The notes: generated by a model not told the origin, from the sequence alone. A stretch of 5,939 nt of DNA from Pseudomonadota bacterium (GCA_023411035.1 JAEYPE010000029.1:1-5939), one strand, 5' to 3'; counted from the first letter of the stretch, positions 1-4,599 are shown. Numbers and translations are program-made.

Positions 1-139
1 GACGGTGTTCTTCATCAAGCGCGGCATGGCCGCCGGCTACGCCGGTGTCGAGAACGAGCTGTTCTTCCGCCCCAACACCATGATGCTGTTCGGCGACGCC
101 AAGAAGGTCACCGAAGAGGTCGTGAAGTCGATGGAGTAA
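1..139 (+). CDS. pntB: NAD(P)+ transhydrogenase subunit beta, C-terminal end (partial)
   Basis: This is the last 45 codons of a gene that enters from the left; the frame starts at base 2 and ends with TAA at 137-139. The peptide contains the stretches KRGMAAGYAGVENELFF and NTMMLFGDAKKVTEEVV, which match the conserved end of the NADP(H)-binding domain III of PntB. From family knowledge, PntB is the membrane subunit of proton-translocating transhydrogenase, which uses the proton gradient to reduce NADP+ with NADH; domain III lies in the cytoplasm. The GYAGVENELF segment belongs to the nucleotide-binding loop region near the C terminus. The membrane part is outside the window. The gene probably ends a pntAA-pntAB-pntB operon, because a strong terminator follows 29 bases after the stop codon. 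The identification is confident despite the short length. Confidence 0.93.
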   Translation, partial: TVFFIKRGMAAGYAGVENELFFRPNTMMLFGDAKKVTEEVVKSME

Positions 140-168
140 CCCGCACCCTCAACGGTGTGGCGTAGAAC

Positions 169-208
169 GAACCCTCGGGGCATGCTGATGCCCCGAGGGT
201 TCTTTTTT
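169..208 (+). terminator. Rho-independent terminator of pntB
   Basis: A perfect 15-bp inverted repeat (169-183 with 188-202, core GAACCCTCGGGG / CCCCGAGGGTTC) encloses a 4-base loop GCTG and is followed at once by six T residues (203-208). This is a canonical intrinsic terminator. It should end the pnt transcript and separate it from the DUF1330 gene that starts 28 bases later. Confidence 0.95.
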
Positions 209-236
209 GCCCTGAAGGAAACGGAGAGAGGACGCC

Positions 237-524
237 ATGCCCGCCTACATCATCGCCGACGTGACGGTGACGAATCCCACGGCCTACGAGGAGTACAAGA
301 AGCTCACGCCGGAGGCGGTCGCCAGGAACGGCGGGCGTTTCATCGCCCGCGGCGGTCAGGCGGAGGAGCTTGAGGGCGGCTGGCAGCCGAACCGCGTGGT
401 CATCCTGGAATTCCCGGATTACGCCACCGCCAAGGCCTTCTACGACAGCCCCGAATACCGCAAGGCGCGGGAGGCGCGGAAGGACGCCGCCGATTTCCGG
501 ATGATCGTGGTGGATGGGGCCTGA
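237..524 (+). CDS. DUF1330 domain-containing protein
   Basis: This encodes 95 residues that fit the DUF1330 family of small soluble proteins with a dimeric ferredoxin-like alpha/beta barrel fold. The N terminus MPAYIIADVTVTNP is the typical first beta strand and turn. The middle RVVILEFPDYATAKAFYDSPEY (residues 53-74) is the family signature, with a helix in which the YDSPEY turn is conserved, and the C-terminal FRMIVVDG is the last strand. The length is typical. Members have no agreed biochemical role; resemblance to other dimeric alpha/beta barrel enzymes is structural only. The ATG is preceded by a purine-rich stretch with GGAG at 223-226. The gene stands alone between the pntB terminator and a hairpin shared with convergent panB. 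I see no clear promoter in the 28 bases after the terminator, so expression may depend on read-through or on a promoter hidden near the hairpin. Confidence 0.88.
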   Translation: MPAYIIADVTVTNPTAYEEYKKLTPEAVARNGGRFIARGGQAEELEGGWQPNRVVILEFPDYATAKAFYDSPEYRKAREARKDAADFRMIVVDGA

Positions 525-539
525 TGCCCCCAGAAACGA

Positions 540-584
540 AGAAAGCCGCGCGGCCTCCGCAAAGGCGGTGGCGCACGGCTTTCT
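540..584. terminator. Hairpin between convergent genes, likely bidirectional terminator
   Basis: The outer arms AGAAAGCCG (540-548) and CGGCTTTCT (576-584) are perfectly complementary. Inner arms GCCTCCGC (553-560) and GCGGTGGC (565-572) pair with one T-T mismatch around a 4-base loop. On the minus strand the hairpin is followed by a T-rich stretch (TTTCTTCGTTTCTG), which suits termination of panB. On the plus strand only TTTCT is present, so termination of the DUF1330 transcript would be weaker. It lies exactly between the two converging stop codons. Confidence 0.7.
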
Positions 585-600
585 CCGGGGAAATGGGTCT

Positions 601-1425
601 TTACGTCTTCTTCACGCCGAAGCAGTGTTCCGGCGCCGGGAAGCTGCGGGCCTTCACCTCGGCGGCGTAGGTCGCGGCGGCCTCGCCGATGGCGGCGCCG
701 AGTTGGGCGTAGCGCTTCACGAACTTGGGCTGGAACTCGCTGAACAGACCGAACATGTCGTCCGACACCAGGACCTGCCCGTCGCAGGCGGGGGAGGCGC
801 CGATGCCGATGGTGGGAACGGTCACGTCCTCGGTGATCTGGCGGGCGAGCGACTCCATCGTGCCTTCCACGACCAGGGAGAAGGCGCCGGCATCGGCGAT
901 GGCGCGGGCGTCGGCGCGGATGCGCTCCGCCGACTCCGGATCGCGGCCCACCGCCTTGTAGCCGCCCAGCGCGTTGACCGACTGCGGCAGCAGCCCGACA
1001 TGACCCATCACCGGCACGCCGCGGGTGGTCAGGTAGGCGACCGTCTCGGCCATCTCCAGCCCGCCTTCCAGCTTCACGGCCTGGGCGCCGCTCTCCGCCA
1101 TGACGCGGGCGGCGTTGCGGAAGGCCACCTGCGGGCTTTCCTGATAGCTGCCGAAGGGGAGGTCCACCACCACGCAGGCATGGCGTGAGCCGCGCACCAC
1201 GGCGGCGCCGTGGGCGATCATCATATCGAGCGTGACGGGAAGCGTGCTGTCGAAGCCGTAGACCACCATGCCCAGCGAGTCGCCGACCAGCAGCAGGTCC
1301 ACATGCGGGTCCAGCAGACGGGCGACCGGGGTGGTGTAGGCGGTCAGGCAGACGATCGGCTCCCCGCCCTTACGCGCGCGCAGCGCCGGCACGGAGACGC
1401 GCGGGATGTCCTTGGATGCGCTCAT
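601..1425 (-). CDS. panB: 3-methyl-2-oxobutanoate hydroxymethyltransferase (ketopantoate hydroxymethyltransferase)
   Basis: PanB transfers a hydroxymethyl group from 5,10-methylene-tetrahydrofolate to 2-oxoisovalerate, giving ketopantoate, the first committed step to pantothenate and coenzyme A in the cytoplasm. The 274-residue protein has the full family length and a (beta/alpha)8 barrel pattern. Visible active-site positions are D49 in VGDSLG and D88 in VVVDLPFGSY (metal ligands by alignment with the E. coli enzyme), K118 and E120 in VKLEGG, E187 in LVVEGT (general base by homology), plus the signatures GHVGLLPQSV (141-150) and TIGIGASPACDGQVLV (205-220). The start MSASKD at 1425 was chosen because GGGGAGGA stands 8 bases upstream and homology begins there; the longer open frame up to 1530 lacks family similarity. 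No panC lies next to it in this window, unlike many genomes. A hairpin suited to termination lies beyond the stop codon. Confidence 0.97.
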   Translation of the reverse strand: MSASKDIPRVSVPALRARKGGEPIVCLTAYTTPVARLLDPHVDLLLVGDSLGMVVYGFDSTLPVTLDMMIAHGAAVVRGSRHACVVVDLPFGSYQESPQVAFRNAARVMAESGAQAVKLEGGLEMAETVAYLTTRGVPVMGHVGLLPQSVNALGGYKAVGRDPESAERIRADARAIADAGAFSLVVEGTMESLARQITEDVTVPTIGIGASPACDGQVLVSDDMFGLFSEFQPKFVKRYAQLGAAIGEAAATYAAEVKARSFPAPEHCFGVKKT

Positions 1426-1465
1426 TGGCGATCCTCCCCATAATCTTTTTTGCAGGCTTTCTTCG

Positions 1466-1484
1466 TGCGGCGAAGGGCGCCGCA
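1466..1484 (-). promoter_or_regulatory. Stem-loop in the panB upstream region
   Basis: A perfect 7-bp inverted repeat TGCGGCG / CGCCGCA with a 5-base loop lies 41 bases upstream of the panB start, followed on the minus strand by an A-rich stretch and then the strong Shine-Dalgarno sequence. It is not a terminator for either strand, since no T-run follows it in the reading direction. It could be part of a panB leader. I could not find a convincing panB promoter box in 1426-1546. Confidence 0.25.
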
Positions 1485-1546
1485 GATGCACCAAAACCGC
1501 CCACGCGCAGTCGCGGGGCGGCAGGTGCAAGACACAAGAGGGGCAA

Positions 1547-1615
1547 GCGCGCGAACGCGCATGGATGCCCGGCGCGCCGAAGCGCGCCTGTCAATCCGGC
1601 GCGAAACGCGCCCGG
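1547..1615 (-). terminator. Tandem GC-rich hairpins downstream of rpsU
   Basis: Just after the rpsU stop codon the minus strand can form three hairpins in a row. The first pairs 1607-1615 with 1596-1603 (one bulged base, TTT loop). The second pairs GGCGCGC (1588-1582) with GCGCGCC (1577-1571) around a TTCG loop closed by C-G, an unusually stable tetraloop. The third pairs GCGCG (1560-1556) with CGCGC (1551-1547), also with a TTCG loop. Only a pyrimidine-rich stretch without a clean T-run follows (TTGCCCCTCTTGTGTCTT). They may terminate rpsU partly or protect its 3' end from exonucleases. Confidence 0.5.
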
Positions 1616-1618
1616 AAA

Positions 1619-1822
1619 TTAATAGCCCTCGCGCTCCATACGCTTGCGGAGCAGCTTGCGGGTGCGACGCACCGCCTCAGCCTTCTCGCGCGCGCGCTTC
1701 TCCGAGGGCTTCTCGTAGTTCCGGCGCAGCTTCATTTCCCGGAAAATGCCCTCGCGCTGCATCTTCTTCTTCAGCGCGCGGAGGGCCTGATCGACGTTGT
1801 TGTCTCGGACCAGAACTTGCAC
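1619..1822 (-). CDS. rpsU: 30S ribosomal protein S21 (bS21)
   Basis: bS21 is a small basic protein of the 30S head-platform region near the anti-Shine-Dalgarno end of 16S rRNA, and it helps translation initiation. The 67-residue product begins MQVLVRDNNVDQALRALKKK, the conserved S21 N terminus, followed by REMKLRRNYEKPSEKRAREK and a strongly basic C-terminal helix ending RMEREGY. The length is right for the alphaproteobacterial form. The start is GTG at 1822, where homology begins. It is preceded by AAGGGTGA, which matches the 3' part of the Shine-Dalgarno consensus about 8 bases upstream. Another GTG four codons earlier (1834) is less likely because it sits inside that ribosome-binding site. 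The gene stands alone, not in an rpsU-dnaG-rpoD operon as in E. coli. It has its own promoter and a leader of about 90 bases containing repeats. Confidence 0.96.
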   Translation of the reverse strand: MQVLVRDNNVDQALRALKKKMQREGIFREMKLRRNYEKPSEKRAREKAEAVRRTRKLLRKRMEREGY

Positions 1823-1871
1823 GTTAACCGTCACCCTTTCAAGTGAGCCGAGTTGCAATGAAGCAACAAAC

Positions 1872-1891
1872 AGGCATGCGATAGGCATGCG
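1872..1891 (-). repeat. Direct repeat with palindromic core in the rpsU leader
   Basis: The 9-base unit AGGCATGCG occurs at 1872-1880 and again at 1883-1891, a period of 11 bases or about one helical turn. Each unit contains the palindrome GCATGC, so the RNA could instead fold a 6-bp stem with a 5-base loop. It lies between the rpsU promoter and start codon, so it could be an operator for a dimeric protein or an RNA element that controls rpsU. Confidence 0.5.
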
Positions 1892-1920
1892 CTTTCGGGC
1901 GCACCCCTTGTGTGGGTGAC

Positions 1921-1949
1921 TATGTAGCACGGACCGGGCTGTCTGTGAA
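1921..1949 (-). promoter_or_regulatory. Sigma70-type promoter for rpsU
   Basis: Read on the minus strand, TTCACA (1949-1944) is separated by exactly 17 bases from TACATA (1926-1921), and the -10 box is preceded by TG plus one base, the extended -10 motif. Transcription would start near 1913-1917, giving an rpsU leader of about 90 bases. This is pattern matching; no start site has been mapped. Confidence 0.6.
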
Positions 1950-2002
1950 GCGGAGTCTTTCCATTTCGGATTCTCCAGGGCGGCGAGGCGGGGGTGAAAT
2001 GG

Positions 2003-2032
2003 TTGCCCGGCGGGCCGCAACTCCCAGATAAT
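2003..2032 (+). promoter_or_regulatory. Sigma70-type promoter for def, placed for a leaderless transcript
   Basis: TTGCCC (2003-2008), an 18-base spacer and GATAAT (2027-2032, five of six consensus bases) form a good promoter. Only five bases separate the -10 box from the def ATG at 2038, so the predicted transcription start falls on or next to the A of the start codon. No Shine-Dalgarno sequence is available at a usable distance, which fits a leaderless mRNA. Confidence 0.6.
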
Positions 2033-2037
2033 AGGGC

Positions 2038-2595
2038 ATGGCCCTGTTGAAAATCGCCCGTATGGGGCATCCGGTGCTGCGCAAGGCAGCGGCCCCCGTG
2101 CCCGACCCGACCGCCCCGGACATCCGGCGGCTGGCCGCCGACATGATCGACACCATGCTGGACGCGCCCGGAGTCGGGCTGGCGGCCCCGCAGGTTCACG
2201 AATCGCTGCGGATGATCGTGTTCCGGGTGCCGGGCGAGCGGTCCGGCGGCGAATCGGTGGAGCCCACGGCGCTCGTCAACCCGGTCATCGAGCCGCTGGG
2301 AGACGACGTGCTGTTCGGCCTGGAAGGCTGCCTGTCGATTCCCGACCTGCGCGGCATCGTTCCGCGATTCGCGCGAATCCGCTACCGCGGCGGCGGGCTG
2401 GACGGCCAGCCCATCGAACGGGAGGCGGAGGGTTTCCACGCCCGCGTGATCCAGCACGAGTGCGATCACCTGGACGGCGTGCTTTACATCGACCGGATGA
2501 CCGATCTGCGCTATCTGGCGTTCAACGACGAAGCGCATCATCTGGCCGAGGCGCTGGTCCGACAGGATTCGAGCCGGGAAGAGGGGAGAGACTGA
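2038..2595 (+). CDS. def: Peptide deformylase
   Basis: Peptide deformylase removes the N-formyl group from the initiator methionine of nascent proteins at the ribosome exit. All three catalytic motifs are present in this 185-residue protein: GVGLAAPQ (45-52), EGCLS (96-100) and QHECDHLDG (139-147). C98, H140 and H144 are the metal ligands and E141 the catalytic acid/base, so the enzyme should be active. The length is slightly above the roughly 170 residues of E. coli Def, with a charged C-terminal tail. The ATG at 2038 is the first possible start, because an in-frame TAG lies at 2032-2034, inside the end of the -10 box. The usual partner fmt is not adjacent, so this may be a second deformylase copy (inference). 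The def stop and the COQ9 start are one base apart, indicating a two-gene operon. Confidence 0.96.
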   Translation: MALLKIARMGHPVLRKAAAPVPDPTAPDIRRLAADMIDTMLDAPGVGLAAPQVHESLRMIVFRVPGERSGGESVEPTALVNPVIEPLGDDVLFGLEGCLSIPDLRGIVPRFARIRYRGGGLDGQPIEREAEGFHARVIQHECDHLDGVLYIDRMTDLRYLAFNDEAHHLAEALVRQDSSREEGRD

Positions 2596-2596
2596 C

Positions 2597-3304
2597 ATGG
2601 ATGCTGCCCTGGACATGGACGTGGTGCGGGACGACATCCTGCTGTCCACGCTGCCCAACATCGTGTTCGACGGCTGGAGCCTTCAGGCGCTGCGCGACGG
2701 CGCGCAGATGGCCGGCTACGACAGCGCCACCATGCACCGTGCCTTTCCCGGCGGCGTGCCGGAGCTGGTGGAGCATTTCGGCGCCTGGACCGACCGCCGC
2801 ATGCTGGCCGAGCTGGACAAGCATCCGCTGGACGAAATGAAGGTGCGCGAGAAGATCGCGCTGGCCATCCGCACCCATTTCGAGGTGCTGGAGCCCCACA
2901 TGGAGGCCAAGCGCCGTCTGCTCGCCTACCTCGCCATGCCGCAGAATCTCGGCCTGGGGCTGAGCATGCTGTACCGCACGGTGGACGCCATGTGGTTCGC
3001 GGCGGGTGACACCGCCACCGACTTCAATCACTACACCAAGCGCGCTACACTGGCCGCGGTGCTCAGTTCCGCCACCTTCTATTGGCTGGACGACCGTTCG
3101 GAAGGCCATGCGGAGACCTGGGCCTTCGTGGACCGCCGCCTGAACGACGTGATGAGCATGGGCAAGGCGATGTCCGCCATGGGCCGCGCCGGGCGCTTGC
3201 TGAGCCACCTGCCCAGCCCGGCACGCTTCGCCCGTCAGATCCGCCAGCGCGCCGGCAACGCGCCGGTGGAGAACGCCTCCACCCACATGGCGGAAAACAT
3301 CTGA
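2597..3304 (+). CDS. COQ9 family protein (ubiquinone biosynthesis)
   Basis: The 235-residue protein belongs to the COQ9 family. From knowledge of the eukaryotic member, COQ9 is a lipid-binding protein with a TetR-like fold that presents ubiquinone intermediates to the hydroxylase COQ7; the bacterial homologues are thought to act in the same pathway, but this is less well tested. Visible features are an N-terminal TetR-like helical segment (about 12-60, with the LPNIVFDGWSLQALRDGA stretch), a central helical region, and the family hallmark DFNHYTKRATLAAVLSS followed by TFYWLDD (142-166), which forms much of the lipid-facing C-terminal helix. The ATG at 2597 follows the def stop after one base, and GGGGAGAG at 2583-2590 inside def serves as ribosome-binding site, so the two genes are probably translationally coupled. 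The C-terminal 40 residues are variable. It should not be read as a DNA-binding TetR regulator. Confidence 0.93.
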   Translation: MDAALDMDVVRDDILLSTLPNIVFDGWSLQALRDGAQMAGYDSATMHRAFPGGVPELVEHFGAWTDRRMLAELDKHPLDEMKVREKIALAIRTHFEVLEPHMEAKRRLLAYLAMPQNLGLGLSMLYRTVDAMWFAAGDTATDFNHYTKRATLAAVLSSATFYWLDDRSEGHAETWAFVDRRLNDVMSMGKAMSAMGRAGRLLSHLPSPARFARQIRQRAGNAPVENASTHMAENI

Positions 3305-3309
3305 GGGGC

Positions 3310-3621
3310 TTAGGCTTTCGCTTTCCTGCGGGATGGCTTCCTGATGGCGGCGGTGCGGATCGCCGCCGCCAGGGCCGGGCGCGCCCAGAGCAACAATTCG
3401 TCCGGGTCGTCCAGCGCCGATTCGGGCGGCGGGAAGTAGGGCATGACCGTCGGCTTGTCGTCGAAGGGCTTGAAGGGGCGCAGGCCCAACGCCTCGTAAT
3501 CGGGGCGGTTGCCGTCGTCGGCCTTGAAATACAGAACGTCGTCGGCGAGCAGCGCGAAGACGATGCCGTCGCAATAGAGAGCATAGCCGCCGAACATGCG
3601 GCGTGCCGACACGCTGCCCAA
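3310..3621 (-). CDS. TfoX N-terminal-domain protein, start codon uncertain
   Basis: The product carries the TfoX/Sxy N-terminal domain: SARRMFGGYALYCDGIVFALL, then DDVLYFKADDGNRPDYEALGL, a PYF(P)PPESALDDPDELLLWAR segment, and a basic tail RKPSRRKAKA. Stand-alone proteins of this kind are common in alphaproteobacteria; their role is unknown and they should not be equated with the competence regulator Sxy. The coordinates use TTG at 3621, the only ATG/GTG/TTG codon in frame upstream of the conserved core, giving 103 residues. That start omits the first helix of the domain, which is encoded in frame just upstream (3622-3678). The gene follows sspB on the same strand and is probably cotranscribed. 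Its stop codon is five bases from that of the convergent COQ9 gene, with no terminator between them. Confidence 0.82.
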   Translation of the reverse strand: MGSVSARRMFGGYALYCDGIVFALLADDVLYFKADDGNRPDYEALGLRPFKPFDDKPTVMPYFPPPESALDDPDELLLWARPALAAAIRTAAIRKPSRRKAKA

Positions 3622-3678
3622 CGGGGCCAGCGACTCGCACAGGAAAAGGACGAGTTCGCTGACCGGGGCCGCAGCGAT
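3622..3678 (-). other. In-frame 5' extension of the TfoX-domain gene with ATC in place of a start codon
   Basis: Read in the same frame, these 19 codons give IAAAPVSELVLFLCESLAP, which leads into LGSVSARRMFGG. This looks like the missing first helix of the TfoX N-terminal domain (family members begin with an M, then VSxxF/LVxxLLxxLAPLG-like sequence). The codon at the expected start, five bases after the sspB stop, is ATC. No ATG, GTG or TTG occurs in this frame further upstream within the checked 80 or so bases. The start is either a rare non-AUG codon, a mutated ATG, or a sequence error. Confidence 0.5.
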
Positions 3679-3683
3679 GGGGT

Positions 3684-4223
3684 TTACTTTTTGCGGAAGG
3701 CGTCGAGCGCCACGACCTCGCCGCGCTTCGGCTCCTCGCCGGATTGGTCCGACTCGGATTTGGCGAGCTTCGCGACGGCCGGCTTCACCCCGTCCTTGCC
3801 GTCCGCAGCCTTCTTCTCCGACGCCTCGCGCGCGGGCATGGTGGCGACCTCCGCCGATTCGGCGGGCTCAACGGGTTGGAACTGAAGGGCGAAATTTTCC
3901 GACGGGTCGGCGAAGGTGGTGATGGCGGCGTAGGGGATGACCAGCCGCTCATGCACGTTGTTGAAGCTCAGCGTCACCTCGAAATGGTCGTCCAGCGCCT
4001 CCAGCCCATAGAACTGGTACTGGATGACGATGGTCATCTCGTTGGGATACTGCGACGCCAGATAGTCCGGGATGTCGACGCCCGGATAACCCGTCCGGAA
4101 GGTCAGGTAGAAGTGATGGTCGCCGGGGAGCCCGCGGTCCGTCACCTGGCGGAGCGCGTCACGGACGACGCCACGCAAGGCGGCCTCGACCATGCGGTCA
4201 TAACGCAACTGCTCTCTCGGCAT
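3684..4223 (-). CDS. sspB: SspB, ClpXP adaptor for ssrA-tagged proteins
   Basis: SspB binds the ssrA degradation tag and tethers the tagged protein to the ClpX unfoldase. The 179-residue protein has the alphaproteobacterial SspB layout. Residues 1-117 form the folded tag-binding domain, with EAALRGVVRDAL (13-24), the hallmark GLPGDHHFYLTFRT (31-44) and an ALDDHFEVTLSFNNVHERLVIPYAAITTFADP segment (75-107, where the longer run holds the substrate groove). Residues about 118-168 are a charged, low-complexity linker. The C terminus EVVALDAFRKK is the short ClpX-binding peptide. The start at 4223 has AAGGA 11 bases upstream and matches the family; a longer frame reaching 4286 would run into the tmRNA gene. 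The gene lies just downstream of ssrA on the same strand and just upstream of the TfoX-domain gene. No strong separate promoter was seen, so read-through from ssrA is possible. Confidence 0.94.
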   Translation of the reverse strand: MPREQLRYDRMVEAALRGVVRDALRQVTDRGLPGDHHFYLTFRTGYPGVDIPDYLASQYPNEMTIVIQYQFYGLEALDDHFEVTLSFNNVHERLVIPYAAITTFADPSENFALQFQPVEPAESAEVATMPAREASEKKAADGKDGVKPAVAKLAKSESDQSGEEPKRGEVVALDAFRKK

Positions 4224-4340
4224 TCTTGGGCGGATCCTTAACGCCAGACAGGTAAGGTGTGGGCCTTCTGTTGCTAGGCGGCCCACGGCCCCACCCTCAG
4301 GTGCTACCCATCGGGGATTGATTTCGGTCAGTTACCGCTG

Positions 4341-4379
4341 TTAGGCGGCAACGGCGACCGGAGCAACGTTGTCGTTGGC
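4341..4379 (-). other. tmRNA tag reading frame (ANDNVAPVAVAA)
   Basis: The resume codon GCC follows AATAGTT, as in other tmRNAs, and the frame encodes ANDNVAPVAVAA before TAA at 4343-4341. With the alanine carried by tmRNA the added tag is AANDNVAPVAVAA. AANDN is the part contacted by SspB in related systems, and the hydrophobic VAA end is the ClpX-recognition type. The stop codon lies in the loop of helix 5. Confidence 0.95.
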
Positions 4380-4464
4380 AACTATTGCAATGGCCCGATA
4401 ACGGCGGAACCATGCCGAGCGAAGACCATGCCTTTACCACGCGTGTCGATCCTATTTCGCCCCC

Positions 4465-4511
4465 AACGAACCCGCTCCCCACGGCAACGCCCGAGAGACC
4501 GGTGGTTTGTT
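4465..4511 (-). other. Intervening segment of the tmRNA precursor
   Basis: These 47 bases join the CCA end of the acceptor piece to the 5' end of the coding piece and must be removed during maturation. Their ends are complementary (AACAAACC with GGTTCGTT, one A-C mismatch), so they extend the acceptor stem as a hairpin in the precursor. By analogy to the Caulobacter two-piece tmRNA, both ends would be made by tRNA-processing enzymes. Confidence 0.75.
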
Positions 4512-4599
4512 TGGTGGAGGCGCCGGGTACCGCCCCCGGGTCCACAACGCTTATTCCGCAAGGCGTTTATCGCCATAGTCGGCGGCTGCCGACGGACCC

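Larger units (their letters stand above)
4259..4593 (-). ncRNA. ssrA: Transfer-messenger RNA, circularly permuted two-piece alphaproteobacterial type
   Basis: tmRNA with SmpB rescues stalled ribosomes and adds a degradation tag. On the minus strand the acceptor piece comes first and ends in CCA (4514-4512). After a 47-base spacer the coding piece begins with GGGGGCG (4464-4458). GGGGGCG pairs with CGCCTCC (4522-4516) to give a 7-bp acceptor stem containing G3-U70, the alanine identity pair. A T stem CCGGG/CCCGG is complete, but its 7-base loop GGCGGTA lacks the usual TTC. Next come GGATCGACA (D-arm equivalent), a helix-2 match to the acceptor piece, a pseudoknot-like region, the tag frame, and helix 5 around its stop codon (8 bp plus 5 bp, 4360-4325). 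A last hairpin GTGGGCC/GGCCCAC (4286-4259) is probably the terminal structured domain. The 5' end (4593) is inferred from the promoter, and the 3' end is uncertain by tens of bases. Confidence 0.93.

Noticed and set aside
514..1188. 224-codon plus-strand open frame opposite panB
   Set aside because: It is antisense to panB and lacks any family pattern; it also runs through the 540-584 hairpin.
1590..1595. Perfect TTGACA on the minus strand downstream of rpsU, as a panB -35 box
   Set aside because: The bases 16 to 19 further on (CCGGGC, CGGGCA and so on) bear no resemblance to a -10 box, and the spacer is the TTCG hairpin itself.
1831..2661. 276-codon minus-strand open frame across the rpsU/def promoter region and def
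   Set aside because: It is antisense to def, whose catalytic motifs are intact, and its translation is arginine-, histidine- and glutamine-rich shadow sequence.
2522..3640. 372-codon minus-strand open frame across COQ9 and the TfoX-domain gene
   Set aside because: It is a shadow of COQ9 on one side and a wrong frame of the TfoX-domain gene on the other; there is no recognisable domain.
4224..4286. Upstream extension of sspB to 4286 (start of a 200-codon frame)
   Set aside because: The extra 21 residues have no SspB similarity and overlap the last hairpin of the tmRNA; the ATG at 4223 matches the family start.
4259..4286. Hairpin GTGGGCC/GGCCCAC as a strong ssrA terminator
   Set aside because: The loop is 14 bases and the following sequence ACACCTTACC has no T-run. 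It is better read as a structural part of the tmRNA, leaving read-through into sspB open.
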